Assembly: GCF_000878195.1 (NCBI RefSeq)
Contig: NZ_JXST01000038.1
Coordinates: 1-64,000, forward strand
Length of the DNA: 64,000 bases
Reading direction: 5' to 3'
From: Mycolicibacterium llatzerense
GTDB lineage: Bacteria; Actinomycetota; Actinomycetes; Mycobacteriales; Mycobacteriaceae
The position numbers and the translations under genes were made by a program. Of the stretch, positions 41,097 to 50,319 are shown piece by piece. The notes beneath the pieces are model-generated. The model did not search any database, was not told where the DNA came from, and was given only the letters and a program-made list of their open reading frames with translations. How positions within the stretch are numbered: the stretch's first letter is position 1; each line of letters starts with the position of its first letter.

Positions 41097-41534
41097 TCAC
41101 GGAACCGCGACCAACGACGCCGGGGCGCCGTACCGCTGCGGCCAGTCCTGCCATGCGACGTCCGTCGGGCCGACGGCCTGCTCCGTCACCGTCCACCGAT
41201 CGCCTCGGTGGTTCAACAGGGCCGCGTAGGTCCGGGACACGAACCCTTCGGCAGCGCCCTCGGCGAGGGGTGTGCCGCGGAAGTCGAACGGCTGACCGTC
41301 AGCGCCGCGGATGCCGCCGTACACGAATGCCCACGGCCCGGAGACGTTGACAGTCTCGACCGCCAGCGTCGCGGGCTTGCCGAGTTCGGCCGCCAACGCC
41401 GCGACGGCAGGCGCCACGATGGCCTCGCCGGCCGGTGAGCCGGGGTCGACGCCCGGTTCCGCCCACGCCTGCGCGGTACCGACCAGGATCGACAACCACA
41501 TGGTCAGAAGCACCACGACGCCGCGTCGGAACAT
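41097..41534 (-). CDS. Secreted protein of unknown function
   Basis: About 145 residues. ATG 41534 gives a good Sec signal peptide (RRGVVVLLTMWLSILVGTAQAWA, cut near residue 26); ATG 41570 is 12 codons upstream. The mature part has a conserved-looking core (NVSGPWAFVYGGIRGADGQPFDF; YAALLNHRGDRWTVTEQAVGPTDVAW) that could be a small beta-sandwich. No cysteines. I do not recognise a named family. It is divergent from the HtrA-like protease gene, 170 bases apart. Confidence 0.72.
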   Translation of the reverse strand: MFRRGVVVLLTMWLSILVGTAQAWAEPGVDPGSPAGEAIVAPAVAALAAELGKPATLAVETVNVSGPWAFVYGGIRGADGQPFDFRGTPLAEGAAEGFVSRTYAALLNHRGDRWTVTEQAVGPTDVAWQDWPQRYGAPASLVAVP

Positions 41535-41703
41535 GCGCAGACGGTACCGAGCCCCGGCCAGGAATGACACTTTTTGTGATCTGAAAAGTCTTGGGCTGTC
41601 CCGAACTCTTTCTCAGCAACGCCTCAGTTGGCGACGGCACGGTGGAGACATCAAGCGTTAACGCGCATGTCTTACCGACGTTTCGAGAAAGTAGTCAACG
41701 CCA

Positions 41704-43098
41704 ATGAGACACCCGTCAGAACCCCCGACGCCGGACAACCAGCATCTCTGGTCGCGGCAGTACGCCACTGAGCAGGAGAAACTGGTCCAGTGGAGCAATG
41801 ACCGCTACCGGCGCCCCTACGCTTCCGACGAGCACACCCAGCCGCTGCGGACTCCGTACGGGGCACCGCACCAGTACCCCGCCGCGCCCGTTCCACCGGC
41901 GCCAGCTAAGCGTTCCCGCTCCGGATTGCTGGCCTTCGGCGTCGCCGCGGTAGCCATCGCGGCCGGTGCCGCCGGCACCATGGCCGCGGTCGATCACTTC
42001 GGCAGCGTGGTGCCGGCCGCGCAGGTTCCGCTCGCCACCGGAATTCAGAACCGCTCGCTGCCAACCGCTTCCGCGCAGGCGCCGGCGGCCCCGGCCGGCT
42101 CCGTCGAAGCGGTGTCCGCCAAGGTGCTGCCCAGCGTCGTGAAACTGCAGGTCCAGACCGGCCAGCAGGGCGGCGAGGGCTCGGGCATCGTCCTCACCGC
42201 GGACGGGCTGATCCTGACCAACAACCACGTGGTCGCCGAGGCCAACCAGGCTGCCGCGGCACAGGATTCACTGCCGAGCGGGCTGAGCCCGAGTGGCCGG
42301 CTGCCCCGCGGCATGACCGCCGGCGGACCGACCAAGGCCACCGTCACCCTGGCCGACGGCCGCACGGTGCCCTTCACCGTGGTGGGCGCCGATCCCGCCG
42401 ACGACATCGCGGTGGTCAAGGCCCAGGGCGTGTCCGACCTGACCCCGATCAGCATCGGCTCCTCGAAGGACCTGCGCGTCGGGCAGAACGTGGTGGCGGT
42501 CGGCTCGCCGCTGGGCCTGCAGGGCACCGTCACCACCGGCATCATCAGCTCGCTGAACCGTCCGGTGAGCACCGGTGACGAGCAGACCGGACAGCAGTCG
42601 GTGATGAGTGCCATCCAGACCGACGCCGCGATCAACCCCGGTAACTCCGGTGGTGCGCTGGTCGACATGAACGGCAACCTCATCGGCGTGAACTCGGCGA
42701 TCGCCTCGCTGGGTGGTGGCCCGGATTCCGGTGGTGCCCAGCCCGGTTCGATCGGCCTCGGCTTCGCCATCCCGGTCGATCAGGCCAAACGCATCGCCGA
42801 CCAACTGATTTCGACCGGCACCGTGCAGCACGCCTCGCTGGGTGTGAAGCTGGCCGCCAACACCAGCGCGCAGGGCGCGGCAGTGGCCGGTGTCGTCGCC
42901 GACGGCCCCGCCGCCGCGGCCGGCCTGGACAAGGGCGCGGTGATCACCAAGGTCGACAACCAGCCGATCGACGGTCCTGAGGCGCTCGTCGCGGCGATCC
43001 GGTCCAAGGCGCCCGGCGACAACGTCACCGTGACCTACGCCGACCCCTCCGGAGCCGAACGCTCGGTGCAGGTGACCTTGGGGCAGACGGATGCTTAG
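41704..43098 (+). CDS. pepD: HtrA-like membrane serine protease with PDZ domain (PepD-like)
   Basis: A 464-residue DegP/HtrA-type protease, the same length as Mtb PepD (Rv0983). Residues 1-70 are a Pro-rich cytoplasmic tail, about 75-97 a membrane helix, then the trypsin-like domain with His in LTNNHVVAEA, Asp in PADDIAVVKA and Ser in NPGNSGGALV, and a PDZ domain from about residue 375 (SLGVKLAANTSAQGAAVAGVV). It degrades or refolds damaged envelope proteins. No MprAB or sigE gene is adjacent, unlike pepD in Mtb, so orthology is less sure than family. ATG 41704. Confidence 0.88.
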   Translation: MRHPSEPPTPDNQHLWSRQYATEQEKLVQWSNDRYRRPYASDEHTQPLRTPYGAPHQYPAAPVPPAPAKRSRSGLLAFGVAAVAIAAGAAGTMAAVDHFGSVVPAAQVPLATGIQNRSLPTASAQAPAAPAGSVEAVSAKVLPSVVKLQVQTGQQGGEGSGIVLTADGLILTNNHVVAEANQAAAAQDSLPSGLSPSGRLPRGMTAGGPTKATVTLADGRTVPFTVVGADPADDIAVVKAQGVSDLTPISIGSSKDLRVGQNVVAVGSPLGLQGTVTTGIISSLNRPVSTGDEQTGQQSVMSAIQTDAAINPGNSGGALVDMNGNLIGVNSAIASLGGGPDSGGAQPGSIGLGFAIPVDQAKRIADQLISTGTVQHASLGVKLAANTSAQGAAVAGVVADGPAAAAGLDKGAVITKVDNQPIDGPEALVAAIRSKAPGDNVTVTYADPSGAERSVQVTLGQTDA

Positions 43099-43128
43099 GC
43101 CGGCCTAGCCCGTCCCTGTCCCCGCATC

Positions 43129-43182
43129 CCTGTGAGGGTTGTGTACGCGGAACCCGAGATACGCGTACACAACCCTCACAGG
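43129..43182 (+). terminator. Dispersed hairpin family B, copy 1 (after the HtrA gene)
   Basis: Perfect 21-base arms (43129-43149 and 43162-43182) with core TGTGAGGGTTGTGTACGCG and a 12-base loop. It begins 31 bases after the protease stop codon. A related shorter hairpin is at 63331-63380. Confidence 0.75.
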
Positions 43183-43227
43183 CGTCTGCCGTCTTACCCT
43201 CTCCGTGTCGACATTTCCGGAGGGGCC

Positions 43228-43824
43228 ATGCGCGTCGAGTACATCGTGGTGCTGATCGCCGTCATCGTGATCGTGGACATCGCCATTCTCGTTGCGCTGC
43301 TGCGCAAGCAACGCGCCCGGAAGGCGGCCTCCGGCACCACGACCGTCCCAACAGAACTCGGCGCCACCGCCGACGTGCCCAAGAAATCCCCGGCACCGGT
43401 CCTGGCGAAGGCATTCCTGTCGGTGGGGCTGTCATTGGCCATCGCGGCCGGCATCTGCGCGGGGTTTGTGGCCCAATCGAATTCGTCCGACCGCCACGCG
43501 GACGGGACGGTCGTCGAGTTGGTGCCCAGCGGCGGCGGCAGCAGCCCGCGCTACCGGGCCCGCGTCGAATTCGCCACCTCGACGGGCACCCACATCCGCT
43601 TCCTCAGCTCGATCAGCAGCAATCCACCACCGGCCACGGTCGGCGAGCACGTCGACGTCCGCTACCACCCCGATGACCCGCACGACGCCACCATCGACAC
43701 CTATTGGCAGGTGTGGTTCCTGCCGACCCTGCTCGCCATCATCAGCGCCCCGTTTCTCCTGGTGGGCGCCGGATTCGGGATCGCGAGCCGGGCCGGGCGT
43801 AAACGGGGGCCGGAAATCCTCTGA
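43228..43824 (+). CDS. DUF3592-type membrane protein
   Basis: A 198-residue membrane protein. Three hydrophobic helices (residues about 4-24, 68-86 and 155-178) flank a small extracytoplasmic domain (GTVVELVPSGGGSSPRYRARVEF through VGEHVDVRYHPDDP) characteristic of DUF3592. Function of the family is unknown. ATG 43228 is preceded by a GGAGGGG ribosome site; an upstream ATG at 43132 would fall in the hairpin. Confidence 0.75.
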   Translation: MRVEYIVVLIAVIVIVDIAILVALLRKQRARKAASGTTTVPTELGATADVPKKSPAPVLAKAFLSVGLSLAIAAGICAGFVAQSNSSDRHADGTVVELVPSGGGSSPRYRARVEFATSTGTHIRFLSSISSNPPPATVGEHVDVRYHPDDPHDATIDTYWQVWFLPTLLAIISAPFLLVGAGFGIASRAGRKRGPEIL

Positions 43825-43928
43825 TGTGACCGGGCGGTCCAGCAGATTGCCAGGTTCATCTGGGCTGCCGCAGGTCACGCGCGGATGTATCGTCTCCCCA
43901 ATTCCAAATTTGCTGTGAATCGGGGGAA

Positions 43929-46900
43929 ATGGTCCAGTACTACCTCTCGGGTGCAGTAACGGCCCGGGTCGACGGCACGCCGGCGGCGCTCGGCGGACCG
44001 AAGCAGCGGTGCGTACTGGCGGTGCTGCTGGCCCATCACGGCACGGTGGTCAGCATCGACCGCCTGATCGATGCCGTCTGGGGCGACGAGCCACCGCCGA
44101 AGGCGCTGGCTTCGGTCCGCTCCTATGTGGCCAACCTCCGTCGGGTCCTCGATCCGGGCGCAGATATCGGACCTGACCAGGCCCCGGACCTCCGCCGGGC
44201 CGACAGCCAGAGCCAACGGCTCGCCTCGCATCCGCACGGCTACCAATTGAATCTGCTCACCGGCGACGCCATCGACCTGCTCAGCTTCGAAAGCCTGGTG
44301 GCCAAAGGCCGGACGGCACTGGTCCGCCATGCGGCCGGCGCCGCCGTCGAGATGCTTACCGAGGCACTGGGACTCTGGCATGGAGATCCGTTCGGAGAGT
44401 TCGCCTATCACGAGTTCGCCGCGCCTGAGGCCATCCGCTTCGCGGCTCTGCGGACCACCGCCATCGAGGCGCGATTCGACGCCGCACTGCAACTCGGCGG
44501 CGGCGGGGAACTGGTTCCCGAGGTCGAGGCGGCACTGGCGGAACATCCTCTGCAGGAACGGTTGTGGGGCCATCTGATGCTGGCCCTGCACCGGTCCAAC
44601 CGCACCGCCGACGCGATCCAGGCGTTCGAGCGGGCCTGCACGACGCTCGACCGCGAGGTAGGCACCCGGCCCGGCGAAGGCCTGCAGACTCTCTTCGAGA
44701 AGATCCGGGACGGGGCCGCGGAACTGCGGGTCGCGCCGCCGCTGCACACACTCGACCCCGATCCGGCAGCACCGCCGCCATTCGTCGGCCGGGACACCGA
44801 ACTCGGTGCGGTCAACGCCGCCGTGCGCCGAGCCGAGGGCGGAGCGGGCGGACTGACGCTCGTCACCGGCGACAGTGGCATCGGCAAGACGACGTTGGCG
44901 CAGGCGGCCGTCGCCCGCGCCCGTGCGGCGGGCATCGCCGTGGCCTGGGCCGGACACCCGAGCGGGGTGAAGCTGCCCCTGCACTGGACCTGGATCCAGC
45001 TGCTGCGCCAGCTGGGCGGCGAGCTCGGACCCGCCGGCCGCAAGGCGGTACTGCGGGAAGCGCCTGGCGTGGTGAATGCCCTGGTGCCCGAATGGCACGG
45101 CGACGACGACCTCAGCACCGGTAGTCGTTTCGCGCCAACAGGATTCGCCTTGGTCGAGAGAATCGTGTCGGCGCTGCGCGAGCTGTCGGCGATGGCCCCG
45201 CTGGTGCTCGTCATCGACGACCTGCAACGGGCGGACCCCGCCTCGATCAACACGCTGGTCCTGCTCGCTGAAGAATTCCCGCGCATCCCCATCCAGATCA
45301 TCGGCAACTGGACCTTCTTCGGCGCCGACCGGCCGATGAACCGGTCGTCTTTCGAGCGCATCGTCCGGTCGAACGACACCGTCACGATGCACCTGGACGG
45401 CATCGACCGCGCGTCCGCCGCACACCTCGTCGACGCGGTGGCCGGCGGCACCATCCCGCCGGCCGTCTCGGCCCAGGTCTGGGAACAGGCCGGCGGAAAC
45501 CCTTTCTACATCAAGGAACTCGCCCGGGCGCTCGATACCGACGGTGGCCCGCAACGCAGCCATCCCGCCCTCTCGGACGCGGTGGTCGGCGTCGTCGGCC
45601 GGCGGCTCGGCGTGCTGGACCGGCCGTGCCGGCGGGTACTGTGCGCGGCCGCCGTCGTCGGGCCCGAATTCAACGTCGCCGACCTGGCGGACATCGTCGA
45701 CCTTTCGGTGTCGACAGTGCAGAACCGGCTGCGTCCGGCGTATCAGACCGGCCTGCTCGACGAACTGCCGGCACGCCCCGGTGCCTACCGATTCAGCCAC
45801 GGGCTGGTACGCGACGCGCTCATCGCTCAGCTCGCCACCACCGACCGCACCAGCGTGCACGCCGCGATCGCCACCACCCGGGCGGCCACGCTCGCGACGG
45901 CCGCGTACGAACACGTCATCGCCACCGCCGACCATGCCTGGCGGGCCGGTGCCGAGCTCAATCCCGATGTGGCCCTTGGCATCCTCGAGATGTCCATCCA
46001 ACGGGCCCTGAACCGGTCCGCGTACCACGACGTCGCCGGGCTCGCCGAGCACGCGCTGCAGATCAGTGACCGGCTGCCGGCCAAGCCCGAACACCTGGAC
46101 CGGCAAGCCACCCTGTGGCTACACCTGGCCGGCGCGAAGAACATCCTCGAGGGGCAGGCCAGTGAGTCGGCCGCCGCGGCCGTCCAGCGGGCCTTCGAGA
46201 TCGGCCAGGAAGTCAAGGGCCGCAACTTTTATGGCGCCATCGCGCTGCAGTCCATGTTGCTGTGCGCGCACGGCCGCATCGACGAGGTCGAGATCATCGT
46301 GATCGGTCTGCAGGACCAGTACGACAAATCCGGTGATCCGGTGATCGGTCTGGTCAACGACTTCGTGCACATCCTGCTGTACACCCTGCGCGGCAACACC
46401 GACATGCTGATCAGCACCGGGCTGCACATGATGGACACCTTCCCGCCGCCCGAGACCGTCACCGATCCGCTGCACTTCTTCCATCCCCGCGTCTACTGCT
46501 GGATGGCCATCGCCGAGGCAGTCCGCGGTGATGTGGACGCCATGCGCGAATACCACCGCCGCGCACTGCATCTCGCACAGAGCCGCGGCGACGTGTTCAA
46601 CATCTTGGCCGCCCGCCTGACCTACGTCGAATGCGCAGCCGTCCTCGGTATCACCGACGGCATCGTCGAACTGGCCGACCAGGTCGACGTCGAGTTCAGC
46701 GCGGCGGGCAGCCCGCAATGGGCCGCGTGCGCGCGCATCGTCCGGGTCTGGGCACAGGTGCTCGGCTCCGGCGAGGGGGACGCCGCCGTCGCCTTCCAGG
46801 CGTTCGAGGAATACACCTGCGACGGCACCACGGTGATGAACACGATGTTCCTGTGCCTGCTCTCCGACATCGAGCTGTACCAGGGCCGGCCCGACAGCGC

Positions 46901-47009
46901 CCGCGCCCTGCTGCACCGGGCCGGCCGCCTGGCCGATGCCACGGGCGAACAAGCCTTCGCCCGTGGCATCGCACAGCGGCTGGCGACCCAGTCGGTCGAG
47001 CCCGTCTGA
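43929..47009 (+). CDS. SARP/AfsR-type transcriptional regulator with AAA domain and TPR-like C-terminus
   Basis: A 1026-residue regulator. Residues about 1-100 form an OmpR-like winged helix (LGGPKQRCVLAVLLAHHGTVVSIDRLIDAVWGDEPP), about 105-255 a BTAD helical domain, about 285-560 an AAA/STAND ATPase (Walker A GDSGIGKTT near 314-322, Walker B VLVIDDLQRADP near 426-437), and the rest is helical TPR-like. Large SARPs control secondary metabolism or ESX-linked genes; EmbR and Mtb Rv0890c-type LuxR proteins are distant relatives. No biosynthetic cluster is next to it, so the targets are unclear. Start ATG 43929 after a GGGGGA site. Confidence 0.87.
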   Translation: MVQYYLSGAVTARVDGTPAALGGPKQRCVLAVLLAHHGTVVSIDRLIDAVWGDEPPPKALASVRSYVANLRRVLDPGADIGPDQAPDLRRADSQSQRLASHPHGYQLNLLTGDAIDLLSFESLVAKGRTALVRHAAGAAVEMLTEALGLWHGDPFGEFAYHEFAAPEAIRFAALRTTAIEARFDAALQLGGGGELVPEVEAALAEHPLQERLWGHLMLALHRSNRTADAIQAFERACTTLDREVGTRPGEGLQTLFEKIRDGAAELRVAPPLHTLDPDPAAPPPFVGRDTELGAVNAAVRRAEGGAGGLTLVTGDSGIGKTTLAQAAVARARAAGIAVAWAGHPSGVKLPLHWTWIQLLRQLGGELGPAGRKAVLREAPGVVNALVPEWHGDDDLSTGSRFAPTGFALVERIVSALRELSAMAPLVLVIDDLQRADPASINTLVLLAEEFPRIPIQIIGNWTFFGADRPMNRSSFERIVRSNDTVTMHLDGIDRASAAHLVDAVAGGTIPPAVSAQVWEQAGGNPFYIKELARALDTDGGPQRSHPALSDAVVGVVGRRLGVLDRPCRRVLCAAAVVGPEFNVADLADIVDLSVSTVQNRLRPAYQTGLLDELPARPGAYRFSHGLVRDALIAQLATTDRTSVHAAIATTRAATLATAAYEHVIATADHAWRAGAELNPDVALGILEMSIQRALNRSAYHDVAGLAEHALQISDRLPAKPEHLDRQATLWLHLAGAKNILEGQASESAAAAVQRAFEIGQEVKGRNFYGAIALQSMLLCAHGRIDEVEIIVIGLQDQYDKSGDPVIGLVNDFVHILLYTLRGNTDMLISTGLHMMDTFPPPETVTDPLHFFHPRVYCWMAIAEAVRGDVDAMREYHRRALHLAQSRGDVFNILAARLTYVECAAVLGITDGIVELADQVDVEFSAAGSPQWAACARIVRVWAQVLGSGEGDAAVAFQAFEEYTCDGTTVMNTMFLCLLSDIELYQGRPDSARALLHRAGRLADATGEQAFARGIAQRLATQSVEPV

Positions 47010-47010
47010 A

Positions 47011-47412
47011 TCAGGCCCGCACGGTCCGGTCGGGGAGTTCCTCGCGCCACTGACGCCAGATCGCCCGGTCCGTCATCAGATCCAGCACACTGCCGAATCC
47101 GGCCGGATACACCAGGGAGACAACCCATTTGCGGGAGTTCCCACGACTGACCTCACAGCCGCCCCGATACAACTGACGCAGCCAGGTGACCGTCACCGCG
47201 TCCCGCGGGTAGTCGAAGATCACCACCTCCTGGCCCGCGGCCAGCTTCGCCTGATAGTCGGTCAGGTCCAACTGGTCGTCGACCCATTTCGAATACTCGG
47301 ACGCCAGGCACCGCACCTGGGTGTCCGTCAACTCCAGTTCGACGTTCACCCACCAGGTGTTGGTTCGGCTCTTGAGGAGATACGCCTTACTTCGGGGTGG
47401 CGCCGTCGCCAT
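47011..47412 (-). CDS. Conserved hypothetical protein
   Basis: A 133-residue soluble protein with two Trp-rich segments (TNTWWVNVELELTDTQVRCL; DRAIWRQWREELPD) and a central ASEYSKWVDDQLDLTDYQAKLAAG. No signal peptide, helix or catalytic motif is evident. It follows the LpqN/LpqT-type lipoprotein by four bases on the same strand, so they are probably cotranscribed. It is convergent with the SARP gene, one base apart. Not recognised. Confidence 0.68.
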   Translation of the reverse strand: MATAPPRSKAYLLKSRTNTWWVNVELELTDTQVRCLASEYSKWVDDQLDLTDYQAKLAAGQEVVIFDYPRDAVTVTWLRQLYRGGCEVSRGNSRKWVVSLVYPAGFGSVLDLMTDRAIWRQWREELPDRTVRA

Positions 47413-47416
47413 CTCG

Positions 47417-48151
47417 TCAGAAGGTGATCTTCAGAGATTTATCCACCGCATCCAACGCGTCGAACAGCTCCTTGCCCTGGCTCTCATCGCTGGTCGCGTT
47501 GATCTGCAGCACGTACAAGCCGTCGGGCCCCTTGAAGACCACGGTCTCCTGGCCGAATGCGGCCTTGCCGCCGCCCTTGAGGTTGTACGTGCCGGCGATG
47601 CGGAAAGCCGGGAAGCCGGCTGACGTCCCCGCCTCCTCACCGGCGGACTCGAAACCTGGGAGGTTCTTCACCTCGCCACCGGCGAGCTTGAGCAGCTTGT
47701 CCGGATCCACCGGACCGTCCAGGCGCGACACCAGCGCAATGATGTTCGCCGTGTAATCCGTGCTCTGCGCGCCGGGCCCGGTGTAGACGAGCGCGCCGTA
47801 CGCGTAATCGGGGGTGTCTTCCCCGGCGCTGTCCCAACCGGTCGGCCGCTCGATGTCCACGGCGGGCGCGCCCGGATCCCCGGGATGGATCGACGTCTCC
47901 TGGATCTTCTCTTGCTTGATGTAGTCGGCGATCGTGGGGTTCGCCCCGGATTCGTCAGCCTTGCGCGGCTTCAGCTTGGGCGCCGCCTTCGTCGACGACG
48001 ACGCGCTCGAGCTGCTGCTCGAGCTCGACGAGCTGGAACTGGAGCTCGAGCTGGTCGTGCTCTTGTCCTTGTCGCCTCCGCAGGCGCCCAGCGTGAAGCT
48101 CAGGCAAACGGCGGCGGCAACGGCGATGACAGGCCGATGCGACATCTGCAT
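47417..48151 (-). CDS. Lipoprotein, LpqN/LpqT family
   Basis: A 244-residue lipoprotein. The lipobox LGAC places the lipidated Cys at residue 24. A run of Ser (residues about 33-55) forms a flexible stalk, and the C-terminal Lpp-LpqN domain (residues about 80-244) contains ERPTGWDSAGEDTPDYAYGALVY and GQETVVFKGPDGLYVLQINAT. These lipoproteins sit on the outer face of the plasma membrane; roles in lipid or protein trafficking are suggested for relatives. ATG 48151 after a GGAGT site. Confidence 0.85.
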   Translation of the reverse strand: MQMSHRPVIAVAAAVCLSFTLGACGGDKDKSTTSSSSSSSSSSSSSSSSASSSTKAAPKLKPRKADESGANPTIADYIKQEKIQETSIHPGDPGAPAVDIERPTGWDSAGEDTPDYAYGALVYTGPGAQSTDYTANIIALVSRLDGPVDPDKLLKLAGGEVKNLPGFESAGEEAGTSAGFPAFRIAGTYNLKGGGKAAFGQETVVFKGPDGLYVLQINATSDESQGKELFDALDAVDKSLKITF

Positions 48152-48388
48152 CGTGACTCCTCAGGGTTAGACGACGGACGTCGGTCACGTCCTCGGCGTC
48201 ACGATATGGACGTCCGATTGGAATTCCGTTGAACTCGCCGCGGCACGTGGTTGGAACGCCGGCGGCCGCCAACCAGACCGGCCTGGACTTCCAACCGGAT
48301 TCCAACACCGCGGAGCTAACTTTTGCCGTCCGGCTTGATCAGTGCGGCGCCGGTAAGTGGCGCCCGAAACTCGGAAGGGGTTGGCGAC

Positions 48389-48925
48389 ATGACCAACACG
48401 ACGTGTCAGAGGCTCGTTCTGGCGTCCGCGATCACGGTTGCCGTGTTCGGCGCCGCTGCCTGCTCCAGCGGGACGCCGTCGGTGAGCAAGAAGGATGTCG
48501 AGAGCCAGATCATCACCAAGATGACCGGCGCCGACGGCAAGAAGGCCGATTCGGTGACGTGCCCCGAAAACCTTGCGGGCCAAAAGGGTGCCGAGATCAA
48601 CTGCACCATGAAGGTCGGTGACAAGACCAGCACCGTCAACGTCACGGTCACCAGCATCGAAGGTGAGCAGGTCAAGTTCGACATGGTCCAGACCATCGAC
48701 AAGGACCAGGTCGCCAAGCAGATCAGCGAAGAGCTGGGGCAGCAGTTCGGGACCAAGCCCGAAACATTGACGTGCCCGGAGAACCTGAAGGGTACGGAGG
48801 GCGCAACCCTCCGTTGCGAGCTCAAGGACAGCGGCCAGACGTACGGCGTGACGGTCACCGTCAACAAGGTGGACGGCTCCGACGTGAACTACGGGTTCAA
48901 GGTCGACGACAAGCCCAAGTCGTAA
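48389..48925 (+). CDS. Lipoprotein with two DUF4333 domains
   Basis: A 178-residue lipoprotein: signal peptide with lipobox AACS (Cys about 25), then two tandem copies of a 65-70-residue domain. The repeats align on VTCPENLAGQKGAEINCTMK and LTCPENLKGTEGATLRCELK, each with two cysteines that should form a disulfide. Single-copy DUF4333 proteins are widespread in mycobacteria, of unknown role. ATG 48389 follows GGAAGGGG. The metallopeptidase lipoprotein begins three bases after the stop. Confidence 0.82.
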   Translation: MTNTTCQRLVLASAITVAVFGAAACSSGTPSVSKKDVESQIITKMTGADGKKADSVTCPENLAGQKGAEINCTMKVGDKTSTVNVTVTSIEGEQVKFDMVQTIDKDQVAKQISEELGQQFGTKPETLTCPENLKGTEGATLRCELKDSGQTYGVTVTVNKVDGSDVNYGFKVDDKPKS

Positions 48926-48928
48926 GCG

Positions 48929-50293
48929 ATGGGAATGCACCGAGCCCTCTGGCGGGCATCTGCGCTATTGGCGGTCTGCACCCTGGCCGTCGCCGGCTGC
49001 GGCGAGAAGCAGCTGAAACCTCAAGCGGGTTCGTCGTCGACGACGAAGCCGATGGCCCCGCCGGCCGAGATCCACGGCGACGCATCGGATCCCGTGAACA
49101 AGATCGTCGCCCAAGCCATCGGCAACATCGAAAGCTACTGGAAGAGCGAATTTCCCAAGCTCTACGAGAAGGACTACACGCCGGTCAAGGGCGGCTTCTA
49201 CGCCGTGGACCCGAAGAAGGGCCCGGTGCCGCCGTGTGCGGACTCACCCGCGGACGTTGCCGGCAATGCGTTCTACTGCTCCAAGGGCGACGACGTGGCC
49301 TGGGACGCCACGGGGCTGCTACCCGACTTGCAAAAGAAGTTCGGAGACTTCGTCATTCCGCTGGTATTGGCCCACGAGTGGGGCCATGCGATCCAGGCCC
49401 GCGCGAACTTCCAGGGCGAGACGGTGACCAAGGAGATCCAGGCCGACTGCTTTGCCGGTGCGTGGGCCGCCCACGCCAAAGACATCTACAACGTCAGCGC
49501 CAACGATATGGACTACGCCCTCGCCGGTTTCTTGTTCTTGCGCGATGAACCGGGTACCGCCAAGCACGATCTGAGTGCGCACGGCAGTGGGTTCGACCGG
49601 GTGAGCTCGTTCCGCACCGGGTTCGGCAAGGGCCCGAAGGCCTGTGCGGACTATCGCAACGGCGACCCGGTGGTGGTCGAATTGCCGTTCAACGACGCCG
49701 CCGATCAGGCCTCCGGGGGCGAGGCTCCGTATGACGCGATAATCGATGGTGTCCCAGCGGATCTCGAGGACTACTTCACGCAGCTGATCCCCGAGCTGAC
49801 CGACGGCAAGTACGACTGGACTCCGCTGAAGGCACCGCGCAAGATCGATCCTGACAAGGTGCCCGATTGCGGCGGCAAGTCGATGAAGGGTTCGGTCCTG
49901 TACTACTGCGTGGACGACGATTACGTCGGCTTCGACAACGTCAAGACGATGCCCGACATCTATGACAGCGGCGGCGATTTCTCGGTGGCGACGCTCATCG
50001 CGACACAGTACGGACTGGCGGCGCTGATCCGCATGGGCCAGCCGCAGGACTCGAAGCAGACCTCGCTGCGCGCAGACTGTCTCGCCGGTTCCTGGGCCGC
50101 CAGCATCCTGCTCCACAACCGCCCCAACAGCAGATACAGCCTCTCGCCCGGCGACCTGGACAAGGCCGTCGCCGCCCTGCTGCTCTACCGCACCGACGGC
50201 GGGGACGTCCAACACCACGGCCAGGGGACCGAACGCATCGACGCCTACCACCGCGGTGTGTACGACGGCGCCAAGCCCTGCCTGACCCTCTGA
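48929..50293 (+). CDS. Lipoprotein zinc metallopeptidase with a degenerate second lobe
   Basis: A 454-residue lipoprotein (lipobox VAGC). The N-terminal lobe has the gluzincin-type site HEWGH (149-153) followed by the distal acidic ligand in QADCFAGAWAA, as in neutral zinc metallopeptidases of the YpfJ type. The C-terminal lobe repeats the layout (GGDFSVATLIATQYGLAALIRMG, then RADCLAGSWAAS) but the HExxH is replaced by TQYGL, so it should be inactive. It is coupled to the DUF4333 lipoprotein upstream. Substrate unknown; probably a cell-surface protease. Confidence 0.82.
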   Translation: MGMHRALWRASALLAVCTLAVAGCGEKQLKPQAGSSSTTKPMAPPAEIHGDASDPVNKIVAQAIGNIESYWKSEFPKLYEKDYTPVKGGFYAVDPKKGPVPPCADSPADVAGNAFYCSKGDDVAWDATGLLPDLQKKFGDFVIPLVLAHEWGHAIQARANFQGETVTKEIQADCFAGAWAAHAKDIYNVSANDMDYALAGFLFLRDEPGTAKHDLSAHGSGFDRVSSFRTGFGKGPKACADYRNGDPVVVELPFNDAADQASGGEAPYDAIIDGVPADLEDYFTQLIPELTDGKYDWTPLKAPRKIDPDKVPDCGGKSMKGSVLYYCVDDDYVGFDNVKTMPDIYDSGGDFSVATLIATQYGLAALIRMGQPQDSKQTSLRADCLAGSWAASILLHNRPNSRYSLSPGDLDKAVAALLLYRTDGGDVQHHGQGTERIDAYHRGVYDGAKPCLTL

Positions 50294-50319
50294 TATCCCG
50301 AGATCCGCCAAGGAGCCCC

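Noticed and set aside
43095..43106. 12-base palindrome TAGGCCGGCCTA after the HtrA gene
   Set aside because: Too short and GC-rich to distinguish from chance; the hairpin at 43129 is the better terminator.
43875..46106. Long minus-strand frame (743 residues) opposite the SARP gene
   Set aside because: No start signal or domain; the plus strand has clear DNA-binding, ATPase and helical domains.
47985..48055. Poly-serine run in the LpqN/LpqT-type lipoprotein as a sequencing artefact
   Set aside because: The run uses several different Ser codons and keeps the frame; Ser-rich stalks after lipoboxes are common in mycobacterial lipoproteins.
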